Part shown: positions 1-5,298 of the stretch, one piece after another
Layout: every line of letters begins with the position of its first letter
How positions within the stretch are numbered: position 1 is the first letter of the stretch
Assembly (NCBI GenBank): GCA_900752625.1
Contig: CAADWC010000251.1
Coordinates: 1-5,457, forward strand
Length of the DNA: 5,457 nucleotides
Reading direction: 5' to 3'
Source: Oscillospiraceae bacterium
GTDB lineage: Bacteria; Bacillota; Clostridia; Oscillospirales; Ruminococcaceae
Program-made: the position numbers and the translations under genes
The notes under the pieces: generated by a model
Databases searched by the model: none
Seen by the model: the letters and a program-made list of their open reading frames with translations, nothing else
Told to the model about the DNA's origin: nothing

Positions 1-883
1 AATAATAGTCGAAGGGCGCTCGTGGAGGAATGTAAAGCAGTGCATCGTAAGGAGCGATACCCTCGTTCTTGCTGTGAATGTGAGCAAGGGGTGGCATATA
101 ATCCATAAACTTTTCGGTGTAAAAGTTATTGTAGTCCTCTTCCTTGAGCTCATTTTTGTTTTTCTTCCAGATCGGAGTCATGCTGTTGAGTGTTTCGTTT
201 ACAATGTGCTTTTCAGGCTCGGCATTTTCATCGTCCGGATAATGAGTGTGCTCTACATCCATTTTAATTGGAAAGCGTATATAGTCCGAATATTTCTTTA
301 CAAGCGACTGGATCTGATACTGGTCAAGATATTTGTCATAATTCTCGTCGTCTGTATTGTCCTTCATTTTAAGAACGATCTCAGTACCGAAGCTGTCCTT
401 GCTGCATTCCTCTATAGTGTAGCCGTCAACGCCGTTGGACTGCCATTTCCATGCTTTTTCCGAGCCGTATGGCTTTGTATATACTGTAACTTCTTTGGCA
501 ACCATAAATGTTGAATAAAAGCCTACTCCGAACTGACCGATTATGTCAACGTCGTCACCCAGATCGTTATCCTTTTTAAATTTGAAGGAGCCGCTGTTTG
601 CGATAGTTCCCAGATTATTTTCCAGTTCCTCGTCGGTCATTCCGATGCCGTTATCGGAGATTGTAAAGGTGCGGTTTTCCTTGTCTGCTTTAAGCTGAAT
701 AGCAAAATCGTCCTTATTCATGCCGATGCTTGTATCCGTAAGCGATTTGAAATACAGCTTGTCAATAGCGTCGCTGGCATTAGAAATAAGCTCTCTCAAA
801 AAGATTTCCTTGTGAGTATAGATCGAGTTGATCATCATATCCAGCAAGCGTTTGGATTCTGCTTTAAACTGTTTTGTTTCCAT
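1..883 (-). CDS. htpG: HtpG, Hsp90-family molecular chaperone (N-terminal half, 3' end outside window)
   Basis: ATP-dependent cytosolic chaperone of the Hsp90 family. The 294 visible codons cover the whole GHKL ATPase domain and the start of the middle domain. Seen directly: [14 protein letters not shown] at residues 30-43 (the conserved Glu31 and Asn35 of the ATP/Mg site), SDNGIGM at 76-82 (Asp77 contacts adenine in the family), GTIANSG at 92-98, the glycine-rich lid GQFGVGFYS at 116-124 and GTEIVL at 166-171. The middle domain starts near YIRFPI (201-206), followed by the typical [12 protein letters not shown] stretch (235-246) and a YIPPRAPFD motif near the edge. Bacterial HtpG is usually about 620-630 residues, so roughly half is missing because the window ends, not because the gene is broken. 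The ATG at 883 gives the family's usual N-terminus ([10 protein letters not shown]) and has GGGAAAGG 10 bases upstream. A CIRCE operator and a promoter lie just upstream. The assignment is firm. Confidence 0.97.
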   Translation of the reverse strand, partial: METKQFKAESKRLLDMMINSIYTHKEIFLRELISNASDAIDKLYFKSLTDTSIGMNKDDFAIQLKADKENRTFTISDNGIGMTDEELENNLGTIANSGSFKFKKDNDLGDDVDIIGQFGVGFYSTFMVAKEVTVYTKPYGSEKAWKWQSNGVDGYTIEECSKDSFGTEIVLKMKDNTDDENYDKYLDQYQIQSLVKKYSDYIRFPIKMDVEHTHYPDDENAEPEKHIVNETLNSMTPIWKKNKNELKEEDYNNFYTEKFMDYMPPLAHIHSKNEGIAPYDALLYIPPRAPFDYY

Positions 884-910
884 TTTTATCAGACCTTTCC
901 CTTGATTGTT

Positions 911-937
911 TTAGCACTCTTGACGTTTGAGTGCTAA
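911..937 (-). promoter_or_regulatory. CIRCE operator (HrcA binding site) of htpG
   Basis: Perfect inverted repeat TTAGCACTC - 9 bases - GAGTGCTAA, identical to the CIRCE consensus that the heat-shock repressor HrcA binds upstream of groESL and dnaK operons in many bacteria. It lies between the htpG -10 box (948-953) and the htpG start codon (883), at about the expected transcription start, where HrcA would block initiation. Because it is palindromic it could act on either strand, but its place in the htpG leader, 27 bases before the start codon, assigns it to htpG. The rightward metF promoter is more than 100 bases away. Confidence 0.96.
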
Positions 938-947
938 CTATAATTTT

Positions 948-975
948 ATTATACATCACTTTTGATAAAATGCAA
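948..975 (-). promoter_or_regulatory. Vegetative promoter of htpG
   Basis: On the minus strand, TTGCAT (970-975) is followed after 16 bases by a perfect TATAAT (948-953). Transcription would begin around 941, so the CIRCE element would occupy the first part of the transcript. The -35 matches TTGACA only partly, while the -10 is ideal. The position relative to CIRCE supports it. It is a prediction from sequence only. Confidence 0.72.
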
Positions 976-1037
976 TAGTTATAACAAAATAGATACTTTT
1001 TATTTACAATTAATAAACAAATGTCTGCGTCAAGGAT

Positions 1038-1067
1038 TTGCATTTTATATTTAAAATGTGCTATAAT
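1038..1067 (+). promoter_or_regulatory. Extended -10 promoter of metF
   Basis: TTGCAT (1038-1043), an 18-base spacer, and TGCTATAAT whose -10 hexamer TATAAT is at 1062-1067; the TG at 1059-1060 makes it an extended -10. Transcription would begin near 1074, giving a leader of about 87 bases before metF. The leader holds a small hairpin (AATACA 1098-1103 with TGTATT 1107-1112). I recognise no S-box, T-box or other known methionine-related riboswitch in it, and it looks too short for most of them. Confidence 0.65.
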
Positions 1068-1160
1068 ATAATTTAAAGACTTTATATGTACAGTATAAAT
1101 ACACGCTGTATTCCATGCTTTTCTATTGGGAGTACAGGCGATAATGAAAGGACATAGAAA

Positions 1161-2021
1161 ATGAAGATAGCTAAGCTTTTTGAGGAGCACAGACCTCGGT
1201 TTTCCCTTGAAGTTTTTCCGCCGAAGAAAAACGTAGGCATTGAAACCATATATGAAACTCTTGATGGGTTAAAGGATCTGAAACCTGCTTTTATCAGCGT
1301 TACATATGGGGCGGGAGGAAATATTGCCGATAATTCCACCTGTGAAATTTGCTCTATAATCAAGAACAAGTACAATATCATGCCTATTGCTCATCTTACC
1401 TGCGTTAATAACACCAAGTCGGATATTGACTATATTCTGGATAAGCTGAAAGCGGCGGGAGTTGAGAATATTCTTGCGCTCAGGGGCGATATAAATCCGG
1501 ATATTACGCCCAAGAACGATTTCAAGCATGCAGATGAGCTGGTGTCGTATATTAAGGCCAGAGGGGATTTCAGCATTTCTGCTGCCTGCTATCCGGAGTG
1601 TCATCCTGATTCCGACAGTATGGTTTCCGATATTCTCCATCTTAAGCATAAGGTCGACTGCGGAGCGGAGCATCTTGTTTCACAGCTTTTTTTCAATAAT
1701 GATGACTTTTACGAGTTCCGTGAAAAATGCAGGATAGCAGGTATAAATGTTCCTATCGAGGCGGGAATAATGCCCGTTACTTCCAAAAGCGGAATAATGC
1801 GCATGGTATCAATGTGCGGAGCGTCTATCCCGAAAAAGCTTGCAAAAATGCTCAACCGTTTTGAGAACAATCCCAAGGCGCTTGAGGATGCGGGTATCGC
1901 ATACGCTATAGATCAGATCGTCGATCTGATCTCCAGCGACGTTGACGGAATACATCTTTACACAATGAATAAACCGTATATTGCGCAAAAGATATTTGCA
2001 GCGGTGGAATCTATGAGATAA
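1161..2021 (+). CDS. metF: Methylenetetrahydrofolate reductase (MetF)
   Basis: Flavoenzyme that reduces 5,10-methylene-tetrahydrofolate to 5-methyl-tetrahydrofolate, the methyl donor for methionine synthesis, in the cytosol. The 286-residue product spans the full single TIM-barrel domain (E. coli MetF is about 296). Visible family signatures: FSLEVFPPK at 14-22, with Glu17 at the position of the catalytic Glu28 of E. coli; SVTYGAGG at 46-53; HLTC at 78-81; LALRGD at 105-110, with Asp110 matching the FAD-interacting Asp120; SQLFF at 174-178, with Gln175 matching Gln183; and a C-terminal GIHLYTMN at 263-270. The ATG at 1161 has AAAGGA (1147-1152) eight bases upstream and gives a family-like N-terminus. 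It is the first gene of a probable operon with the membrane protease 17 bases downstream. No methionine synthase or other folate gene is in the window. Its cofactor (NADH or ferredoxin) cannot be read from sequence alone. The gene appears intact. Confidence 0.95.
   Translation: MKIAKLFEEHRPRFSLEVFPPKKNVGIETIYETLDGLKDLKPAFISVTYGAGGNIADNSTCEICSIIKNKYNIMPIAHLTCVNNTKSDIDYILDKLKAAGVENILALRGDINPDITPKNDFKHADELVSYIKARGDFSISAACYPECHPDSDSMVSDILHLKHKVDCGAEHLVSQLFFNNDDFYEFREKCRIAGINVPIEAGIMPVTSKSGIMRMVSMCGASIPKKLAKMLNRFENNPKALEDAGIAYAIDQIVDLISSDVDGIHLYTMNKPYIAQKIFAAVESMR
1910..1932. repeat. Perfect 10-bp inverted repeat with 3-base loop inside metF
   Basis: AGATCAGATC - GTC - GATCTGATCT, lying in frame over the codons for the metF segment DQIVDLI. 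It contains four GATC tetranucleotides within 21 bases. In mRNA it would form a tight hairpin about 90 bases before the stop codon. The amino acids are consistent with the family, so this may simply be a by-product of codon use. Confidence 0.85.
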
Positions 2022-2038
2022 CGTTCGGGAGGGCTTTG

Positions 2039-3094
2039 ATGTTTTACGGCAATTTCGGCGGAGCAAATTTCCAGAGCGATTATTATAATCAGCTCATGGA
2101 AGCCCGCAGGCGCGAAAAAAAGGCGATGTTTGTGAATTGCTCCAAGCTGGGAATAATTCTGATTGTTTATAATCTGCTTAACTCATTTTTCTTGAACGTA
2201 TATTATCTTATTGTATTTGCATATAAAAACGGCAGGGTCGTACTGAGCCTCACAACGGCTAAGAAATATCTTGCTCAGCAGCGTGAGCTTATAAGCTCGT
2301 CCGTTTTTTCAATGGCGGGAAATTTATTTATTATCTTTTCAAGTCTTGTAGTGATTCTGATTATCGCTCGTTTTATTATGAAAATAGATTTTTCGGAGAT
2401 GATGAAGCCGAAAAAAGGACATGCAGCTCAGGCGGTAAAATGGTTTCCGCTTTGTCTGACACTGAACGTTCTGGTCAGTATCATAATTGCCTATTTTACC
2501 TTTTATATGGGACAAATGGGCATAACCGTTCCCGAAAGCGATCTGTCGATAAGGCAGCCAAGTACTGCGGCGGTAGTATTGCAGATAGCGTATGTTATAA
2601 TTCTCGGACCTATTGCAGAAGAAATAATTTACAGAGGAATAATTCTTACACTGTTAAAGCCGTTCGGAAAATTTATGGCGGTATTTTTCTCTGCGCTTAT
2701 ATTCGGTCTTATGCACGGAAATATTCCTCAGGCTGCGTCTGCGTTTGCCAGCGCGCTGATATTCGGAGCGGTAGCCATTCAATGCAACTCAATTATTCCT
2801 ACGATTATTATTCATATCGTCAACAATATGTTTGCCAGCTATATGGATTTTGCCGACGTTTACGGCTGGGCTTATGCACAGGAATTTTACATGGCATTTG
2901 AGATACTGGTGATTTTCATGGGAGTTTATGTGCTGTTTACAAACGGCTGGCGGCTTAAATTCAATAATGACCGGGCCTATGCAATGACCTCTTCACAGCG
3001 CTACGGAGCGGTATTTTCAAATGTGTTCATTCTTATTTATTTTATTATGATAGTGTTTGAGTTTGTTACAAGCTTTATAAGAGCGAATTCCTGA
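2039..3094 (+). CDS. CPBP-family intramembrane metalloprotease (CAAX protease / Abi-like), membrane protein
   Basis: Predicted polytopic membrane protein of 351 residues with the three signatures of the CPBP (Rce1/CAAX, formerly Abi) glutamic-type protease family. These are EEIIYR at 194-199 (motif 1, EExxxR), FGLMH at 222-226 (motif 2, FxxxH), and HIVNN at 259-263 (motif 3, HxxxN). Hydrophobic segments lie at roughly 36-61, 92-115, 136-158, 178-193, 212-224, 235-260, 286-301 and 325-345. The polar N-terminus (1-34) is rich in Arg/Lys before the first segment and is therefore probably cytosolic. The ATG at 2039 is preferred over a TTG at 2036 because GGGAGG (2027-2032) sits six bases before the ATG and only three before the TTG. 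It follows metF by 17 bases, so co-transcription is likely. Family members act in prenyl-protein processing in eukaryotes and in bacteriocin immunity or membrane-protein processing in bacteria. No substrate gene is next door, so the substrate is unknown. The family call is solid; the role is not known. Confidence 0.92.
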   Translation: MFYGNFGGANFQSDYYNQLMEARRREKKAMFVNCSKLGIILIVYNLLNSFFLNVYYLIVFAYKNGRVVLSLTTAKKYLAQQRELISSSVFSMAGNLFIIFSSLVVILIIARFIMKIDFSEMMKPKKGHAAQAVKWFPLCLTLNVLVSIIIAYFTFYMGQMGITVPESDLSIRQPSTAAVVLQIAYVIILGPIAEEIIYRGIILTLLKPFGKFMAVFFSALIFGLMHGNIPQAASAFASALIFGAVAIQCNSIIPTIIIHIVNNMFASYMDFADVYGWAYAQEFYMAFEILVIFMGVYVLFTNGWRLKFNNDRAYAMTSSQRYGAVFSNVFILIYFIMIVFEFVTSFIRANS

Positions 3095-3203
3095 GATCGT
3101 TTTTGAAGGGGCTGACAGCGGCAAACGGCCATTGTGCACATTGTCCGGAACGGTCTGCATGACCGGAAGAGCAGCTTGCTGACAAAAAGAAAGGATGGTT
3201 GTC
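3095..3203 (+). other. Gap between protease gene and rrf2-type regulator; small palindromes, no clear promoter
   Basis: These 109 bases hold an 8-bp palindrome TGTGCACA (3134-3141) and a short perfect hairpin CGGTC-TGCAT-GACCG (3151-3165) framed by CCGG on both sides. I find no good -35/-10 pair and no U-tailed terminator. The regulator may therefore be read through from the metF transcript or use a promoter I cannot see. Rrf2-type repressors often regulate themselves, so one of the palindromes could be an operator, but they do not match a known motif. Confidence 0.4.
3190..3195 (+). promoter_or_regulatory. Ribosome binding site fixing the TTG start of the Rrf2 regulator
   Basis: AAAGGA overlaps the in-frame ATG at 3195, so that ATG cannot use it. 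It lies eight bases before the TTG at 3204, the same spacing as in metF. Starting at 3204 also gives the canonical Rrf2 N-terminus MKISTKGRYALR. Confidence 0.8.
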
Positions 3204-3638
3204 TTGAAAATTTCCACAAAGGGAAGGTATGCGCTGAGACTTATGCTGGACCTTGCAATGCATGATGACGGAAGCTATATTCCGATAAAGGATATAGCGA
3301 AGCGTCAGTCAATTTCCGATAAATATCTTGAGCAGATCATTTCTATTCTTGGGCGCGCCGGATATGTTAAAAGCGTTCGGGGTGCCGGAGGAGGATATAA
3401 GCTGGCGCATCCGATAAAAAGTTATACTGTCGGAATGGTTCTGCGTCTGACTGAGGGAAGTCTGGCTCCGGTCGCCTGTCTTGACGATAATGTCAATACC
3501 TGTGAACGCAGGAACGAGTGCGCTACTCTTATGGTATGGGAAAAGCTGTACGATGCGATCAACGGAGTAGTAGATTCTATCACGCTGGAGGATCTGGTGG
3601 AATATCAGAAATCCCTTGCGTCGGATTATGTTATTTAA
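3204..3638 (+). CDS. Rrf2/IscR-family winged-helix transcriptional regulator with three cysteines
   Basis: Cytosolic DNA-binding regulator of 144 residues, the normal length for the Rrf2 family. The N-terminus MKISTKGRYALRLMLDLA is the family hallmark. The helix-turn-helix spans about residues 26-50 (IPIKDIAKRQSISDKYLEQI), followed by a wing with GAGGGYKL at 60-67. The effector region has Cys92, Cys100 and Cys106 (C-x7-C-x5-C) followed by W112. In IscR, NsrR and relatives, three cysteines in this place ligate an Fe-S cluster, so an iron-sulfur, oxygen or NO sensing role is inferred; IscR spacing is C-x5-C-x5-C. Start is TTG at 3204; an ATG at 3195 would put the ribosome binding site inside the start codon. 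In many Firmicutes the gene is followed by iscS and a nifU/iscU scaffold gene. Here it stands alone, followed by a hairpin and a convergent polymerase gene, so its targets are elsewhere. It is too divergent from CymR or IscR for a firm gene name. Confidence 0.93.
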   Translation: MKISTKGRYALRLMLDLAMHDDGSYIPIKDIAKRQSISDKYLEQIISILGRAGYVKSVRGAGGGYKLAHPIKSYTVGMVLRLTEGSLAPVACLDDNVNTCERRNECATLMVWEKLYDAINGVVDSITLEDLVEYQKSLASDYVI

Positions 3639-3676
3639 GGCAATACCGCACGATTACTGTGCGGTATTGCCTTAAA
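3634..3676. terminator. Perfect 18-bp hairpin at the end of the Rrf2 gene, possible terminator
   Basis: Left arm 3634-3651 (begins TTTAAGGCAATACC) pairs perfectly with right arm 3659-3676 across a 7-base loop (GATTACT). The rrf2 stop codon TAA (3636-3638) lies inside the left arm. A stem this strong between convergent genes would be expected to stop or pause RNA polymerase. However, no run of T follows it on either strand (AACTTTG on plus, AACATAATCC on minus), so it is not a canonical intrinsic terminator. It may equally be a dispersed palindromic repeat or a 3'-end mRNA-stabilising structure. Confidence 0.55.
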
Positions 3677-3690
3677 ACTTTGTTACAGAC

Positions 3691-3773
3691 AGATCGGGCG
3701 GATATATGCTGTTCCTGCATGGCTGCGTTAATTTGCAGAAATAATAGGCAGGACGACTGAGTTTGCCCGATTT
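3691..3773. repeat. Nested inverted repeats between rrf2 and the polymerase gene
   Basis: Three stems nest inside each other. The outer stem is ATCGGGC (3693-3699) with GCCCGAT (3765-3771), extendable with wobble pairs. The middle stem is TCCTGC (3713-3718) with GCAGGA (3748-3753). The inner stem is CTGC (3723-3726) with GCAG (3735-3738). On the plus strand the outer stem is followed by TTTT (3771-3774), so it could be the real stop for the rrf2 transcript or a small structured RNA. Reading frames here are broken by stops and I recognise no protein fragment. It may form one element with the hairpin at 3634-3676. Confidence 0.45.
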
Positions 3774-3824
3774 TAATGATATGTTTTACAATGCCGGATG
3801 ACGTTTTTGACGTTATACCGCAGG

Positions 3825-5060
3825 TTAGAAGCTTCCTGCCGGGAGAAGCTCGTTTTGTATTCTGGAATCAAAGCCGTTGAATCCCCCGCTGAAAATAATT
3901 GCACGGTTAATGCTGGAATAACCGTATCTTGCCCGTATTTTATCGATCGCCTTATTCAGGCTTTCATGCTTTTCGATAGCTTTGATATCGGTGAACATAT
4001 CAAGCTGTATTGGCTGAACGCCCGTACACAGCTTTCCTGCGCATACGGAAAGTGAGCGGACGTTTATTCCGCAGTCCCAATCATAGGATTTCTGAAACAG
4101 TGAAAATGCGGCCGAGGAGATAGTCCTTCCGTCGTCGGAGGGAAAGGCGAGAGGACATTGGCGGGAGTAGGTTCTGAATTTTGAATCGCGGACGGAGATC
4201 GCTACTTCGCAGGTTTTAAGTCCTGTTTTTCTCAGACGGGCGGCAACGCTTTCGGATAAGGCGGAGAGCAGCGCTTTGACATCGCTGTCTCCGGTAAGAT
4301 CATGGGCGGCGGTAGTTCCGTTAGAAACGGATTTTACCGGACTTTCTTCTCCCGACAGCGGTATAAAATCGTCGCCAAGACCGTTTGAGTAGCGGTAAAG
4401 ACAGGTTCCGATTTTTCCGAGAAAGGCTTCAAGAGTGGAAAGGGGCGTGTTTGCAAGATCGCCTATCGTAAAAATTCCGTGATCTTTCAGTTTTTTATTT
4501 GTGGAACGTCCCACGTAAAGCAGATCTGAGGCGGGCAGCTTCCATATCTTTTCACGAAAATTTTCGCGGGTTATCAAAGTAACAGCGTCCGGCTTTTTCA
4601 TATCAGAACCCAGCTTTGCAAATACTTTATTAAAGCTTGCGCCTACCGAAACCGTAAGTCCCAGCTCCTTTTTTACCGTTTCCCTTATCTCTTCGGCAAC
4701 ATCTTTAATATTGCGTCTTGTACAGGTGACGTCAAGCCAGCATTCGTCTATTCCGAAGGGCTGGATACGGTCGGTATAGCGTTCATAGATAAGGCGCGCC
4801 TTTTTTGAAAAGGCGAGATATCGGTCGTAATGCGGTCTGAAAGTGATAAGCTCAGGGCATTTCTGTTTTGCCTGCCAGATCACTTCTCCGGTTTTTATGC
4901 CGTATTTTTTTGCCGCTTCGTTTTTTGCCAGGATTATTCCGTGACGCTCCTCAGAGGCCCCTGCAACAGCTATAGGCTTGTTTTTCAGTTCGGGATGATA
5001 AAGACACTCTATTGAAGCGTAGCAGTTGTTGATATCGACGTGAAGAATGTTTCTGTTCAT
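3825..5060 (-). CDS. dinB: Y-family translesion DNA polymerase (Pol IV/UvrX type)
   Basis: Error-prone polymerase that copies damaged DNA, recruited to the fork by the sliding clamp. The 411-residue product has the full Y-family layout. The palm motif ILHVDINNCYASIE (5-18) carries metal ligand Asp9 and a Tyr14 at the steric-gate position (Phe13 in E. coli DinB, Tyr in UmuC). The active-site motif GIDECWLD (103-110) carries Asp105 and Glu106. SVGASFNKVFAKLGSDMKKPDA (138-159) is the family's conserved helix. A helix-hairpin-helix region (LYVGRSTNKKLKDHGIFTIGDLA) lies near 181-203 and the little-finger domain at about 240-345. QLDMF at 352-356 is a clamp-binding motif, followed by a further 55 residues including DKIRARYG, as in UvrX/YqjW-type enzymes. 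Start: ATG at 5060 gives the family N-terminus, but no good ribosome binding site precedes it. An ATG at 5090 (ten extra residues) lies three bases after GAAAGGA, so the start is open. An SOS-like promoter precedes it. It is convergent with rrf2. The symbol is used in the broad sense; the paralogue class is uncertain. Confidence 0.93.
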   Translation of the reverse strand: MNRNILHVDINNCYASIECLYHPELKNKPIAVAGASEERHGIILAKNEAAKKYGIKTGEVIWQAKQKCPELITFRPHYDRYLAFSKKARLIYERYTDRIQPFGIDECWLDVTCTRRNIKDVAEEIRETVKKELGLTVSVGASFNKVFAKLGSDMKKPDAVTLITRENFREKIWKLPASDLLYVGRSTNKKLKDHGIFTIGDLANTPLSTLEAFLGKIGTCLYRYSNGLGDDFIPLSGEESPVKSVSNGTTAAHDLTGDSDVKALLSALSESVAARLRKTGLKTCEVAISVRDSKFRTYSRQCPLAFPSDDGRTISSAAFSLFQKSYDWDCGINVRSLSVCAGKLCTGVQPIQLDMFTDIKAIEKHESLNKAIDKIRARYGYSSINRAIIFSGGFNGFDSRIQNELLPAGSF

Positions 5061-5168
5061 TTTAATGACTATGCTCACGACAGAGAGCATTTTTCCTTTC
5101 AATGATTTGTACGGTTTTGCAGATTAAAAAAGAGCAATGCGCGTGAATAAATTTCAGCGCTTTGCTTG

Positions 5169-5180
5169 GAATGTTCGTTC
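5169..5180 (-). promoter_or_regulatory. SOS-box-like site at the polymerase transcription start
   Basis: On the minus strand it reads GAAC-GAAC-ATTC, one base away from the GAAC-N4-GTTC core of the Gram-positive LexA (DinR) box. It begins right at the predicted transcription start (about 5181), a position where a repressor would block initiation. Confidence 0.5.
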
Positions 5181-5187
5181 TATTTTT

Positions 5188-5216
5188 AGTATACTACGAA
5201 ACTAATGTTTTGTCAA
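5188..5216 (-). promoter_or_regulatory. Strong vegetative promoter of the Y-family polymerase gene
   Basis: On the minus strand a perfect TTGACA (5211-5216), an ideal 17-base spacer and TATACT (5188-5193). The predicted transcription start is near 5181, leaving a leader of about 90 to 120 bases depending on which start codon is used. A promoter this close to consensus on a mutagenic polymerase implies tight repression, which fits the flanking SOS-like sites. Confidence 0.85.
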
Positions 5217-5228
5217 GAACTTTTGTTT
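5217..5228 (-). promoter_or_regulatory. SOS-box-like site abutting the polymerase -35 box
   Basis: GAAC-TTTT-GTTT on the plus strand matches the GAAC-N4-GTTY core of the Firmicute LexA box fully. It touches the TTGACA -35 element of the leftward promoter, so a bound repressor would overlap RNA polymerase. The central four bases are not the preferred ones of the B. subtilis consensus. Confidence 0.5.
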
Positions 5229-5236
5229 GGAAATTC

Positions 5237-5248
5237 GCACAAATGTTT
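5237..5248. promoter_or_regulatory. Further SOS-box-like site
   Basis: With flanks, CGCACAAATGTTTA (5236-5249) matches the B. subtilis consensus CGAACRNRYGTTYG at 12 of 14 positions. The mismatches are the third base and the last. A fourth, weaker candidate, GAAA-ATTT-GTTC, follows at 5253-5264. In AT-rich DNA such matches can arise by chance, so the cluster counts more than any single site. Confidence 0.4.
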
Positions 5249-5258
5249 ATTAGAAAAT

Positions 5259-5286
5259 TTGTTCATTTTTTAGTATAAAATATAAC
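5259..5286 (+). promoter_or_regulatory. Weak candidate rightward promoter for a gene beyond the window
   Basis: TTGTTC (5259-5264), a 16-base spacer and TATAAC (5281-5286). The -10 lies between the arms of the inverted repeat 5266-5298, an arrangement seen for operators. No coding sequence follows within the window, so the target is unseen and the call is tentative. Confidence 0.25.
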
Positions 5287-5298
5287 TGTACTAAAAAA
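5266..5298. repeat. Perfect 10-bp AT-rich inverted repeat, operator-like
   Basis: TTTTTTAGTA (5266-5275) and TACTAAAAAA (5289-5298) are exact reverse complements separated by 13 bases. The left-arm motif TTTTTAGTATA recurs at 5183-5193, over the -10 of the polymerase promoter. A second, overlapping repeat pairs AACTGT (5284-5289) with ACAGTT (5301-5306). The low GC content argues against a terminator stem and for a protein-binding site. Confidence 0.55.

Noticed and set aside
74..514. Open frame of 146 codons on the plus strand with a hydrophobic product
   Set aside because: It is antisense to the clearly conserved htpG ATPase and middle domain and has no recognisable family or ribosome binding site.
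1074..1160. Possible methionine riboswitch in the metF leader
   Set aside because: The leader is about 87 bases with only small hairpins; I see no conserved S-box or T-box core and no terminator.
3625..3780. CRISPR-like or transposon-end interpretation of the repeats
   Set aside because: There are no regularly spaced direct repeats, no transposase fragment and no visible target-site duplication around the hairpins.
3798..4055. Plus-strand frame running into the 3' part of the polymerase gene
   Set aside because: It is mostly antisense to the conserved clamp-binding and C-terminal region of the polymerase and shows no motif.
3352..4802. Two rare GC-rich palindromes, GGCGCGCC at 3352-3359 and AAGGCGCGCCTT at 4791-4802 followed by T's
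   Set aside because: Both lie inside well-conserved coding frames (rrf2 and the polymerase). The second resembles a terminator on the plus strand but has no loop and lies antisense within the gene.
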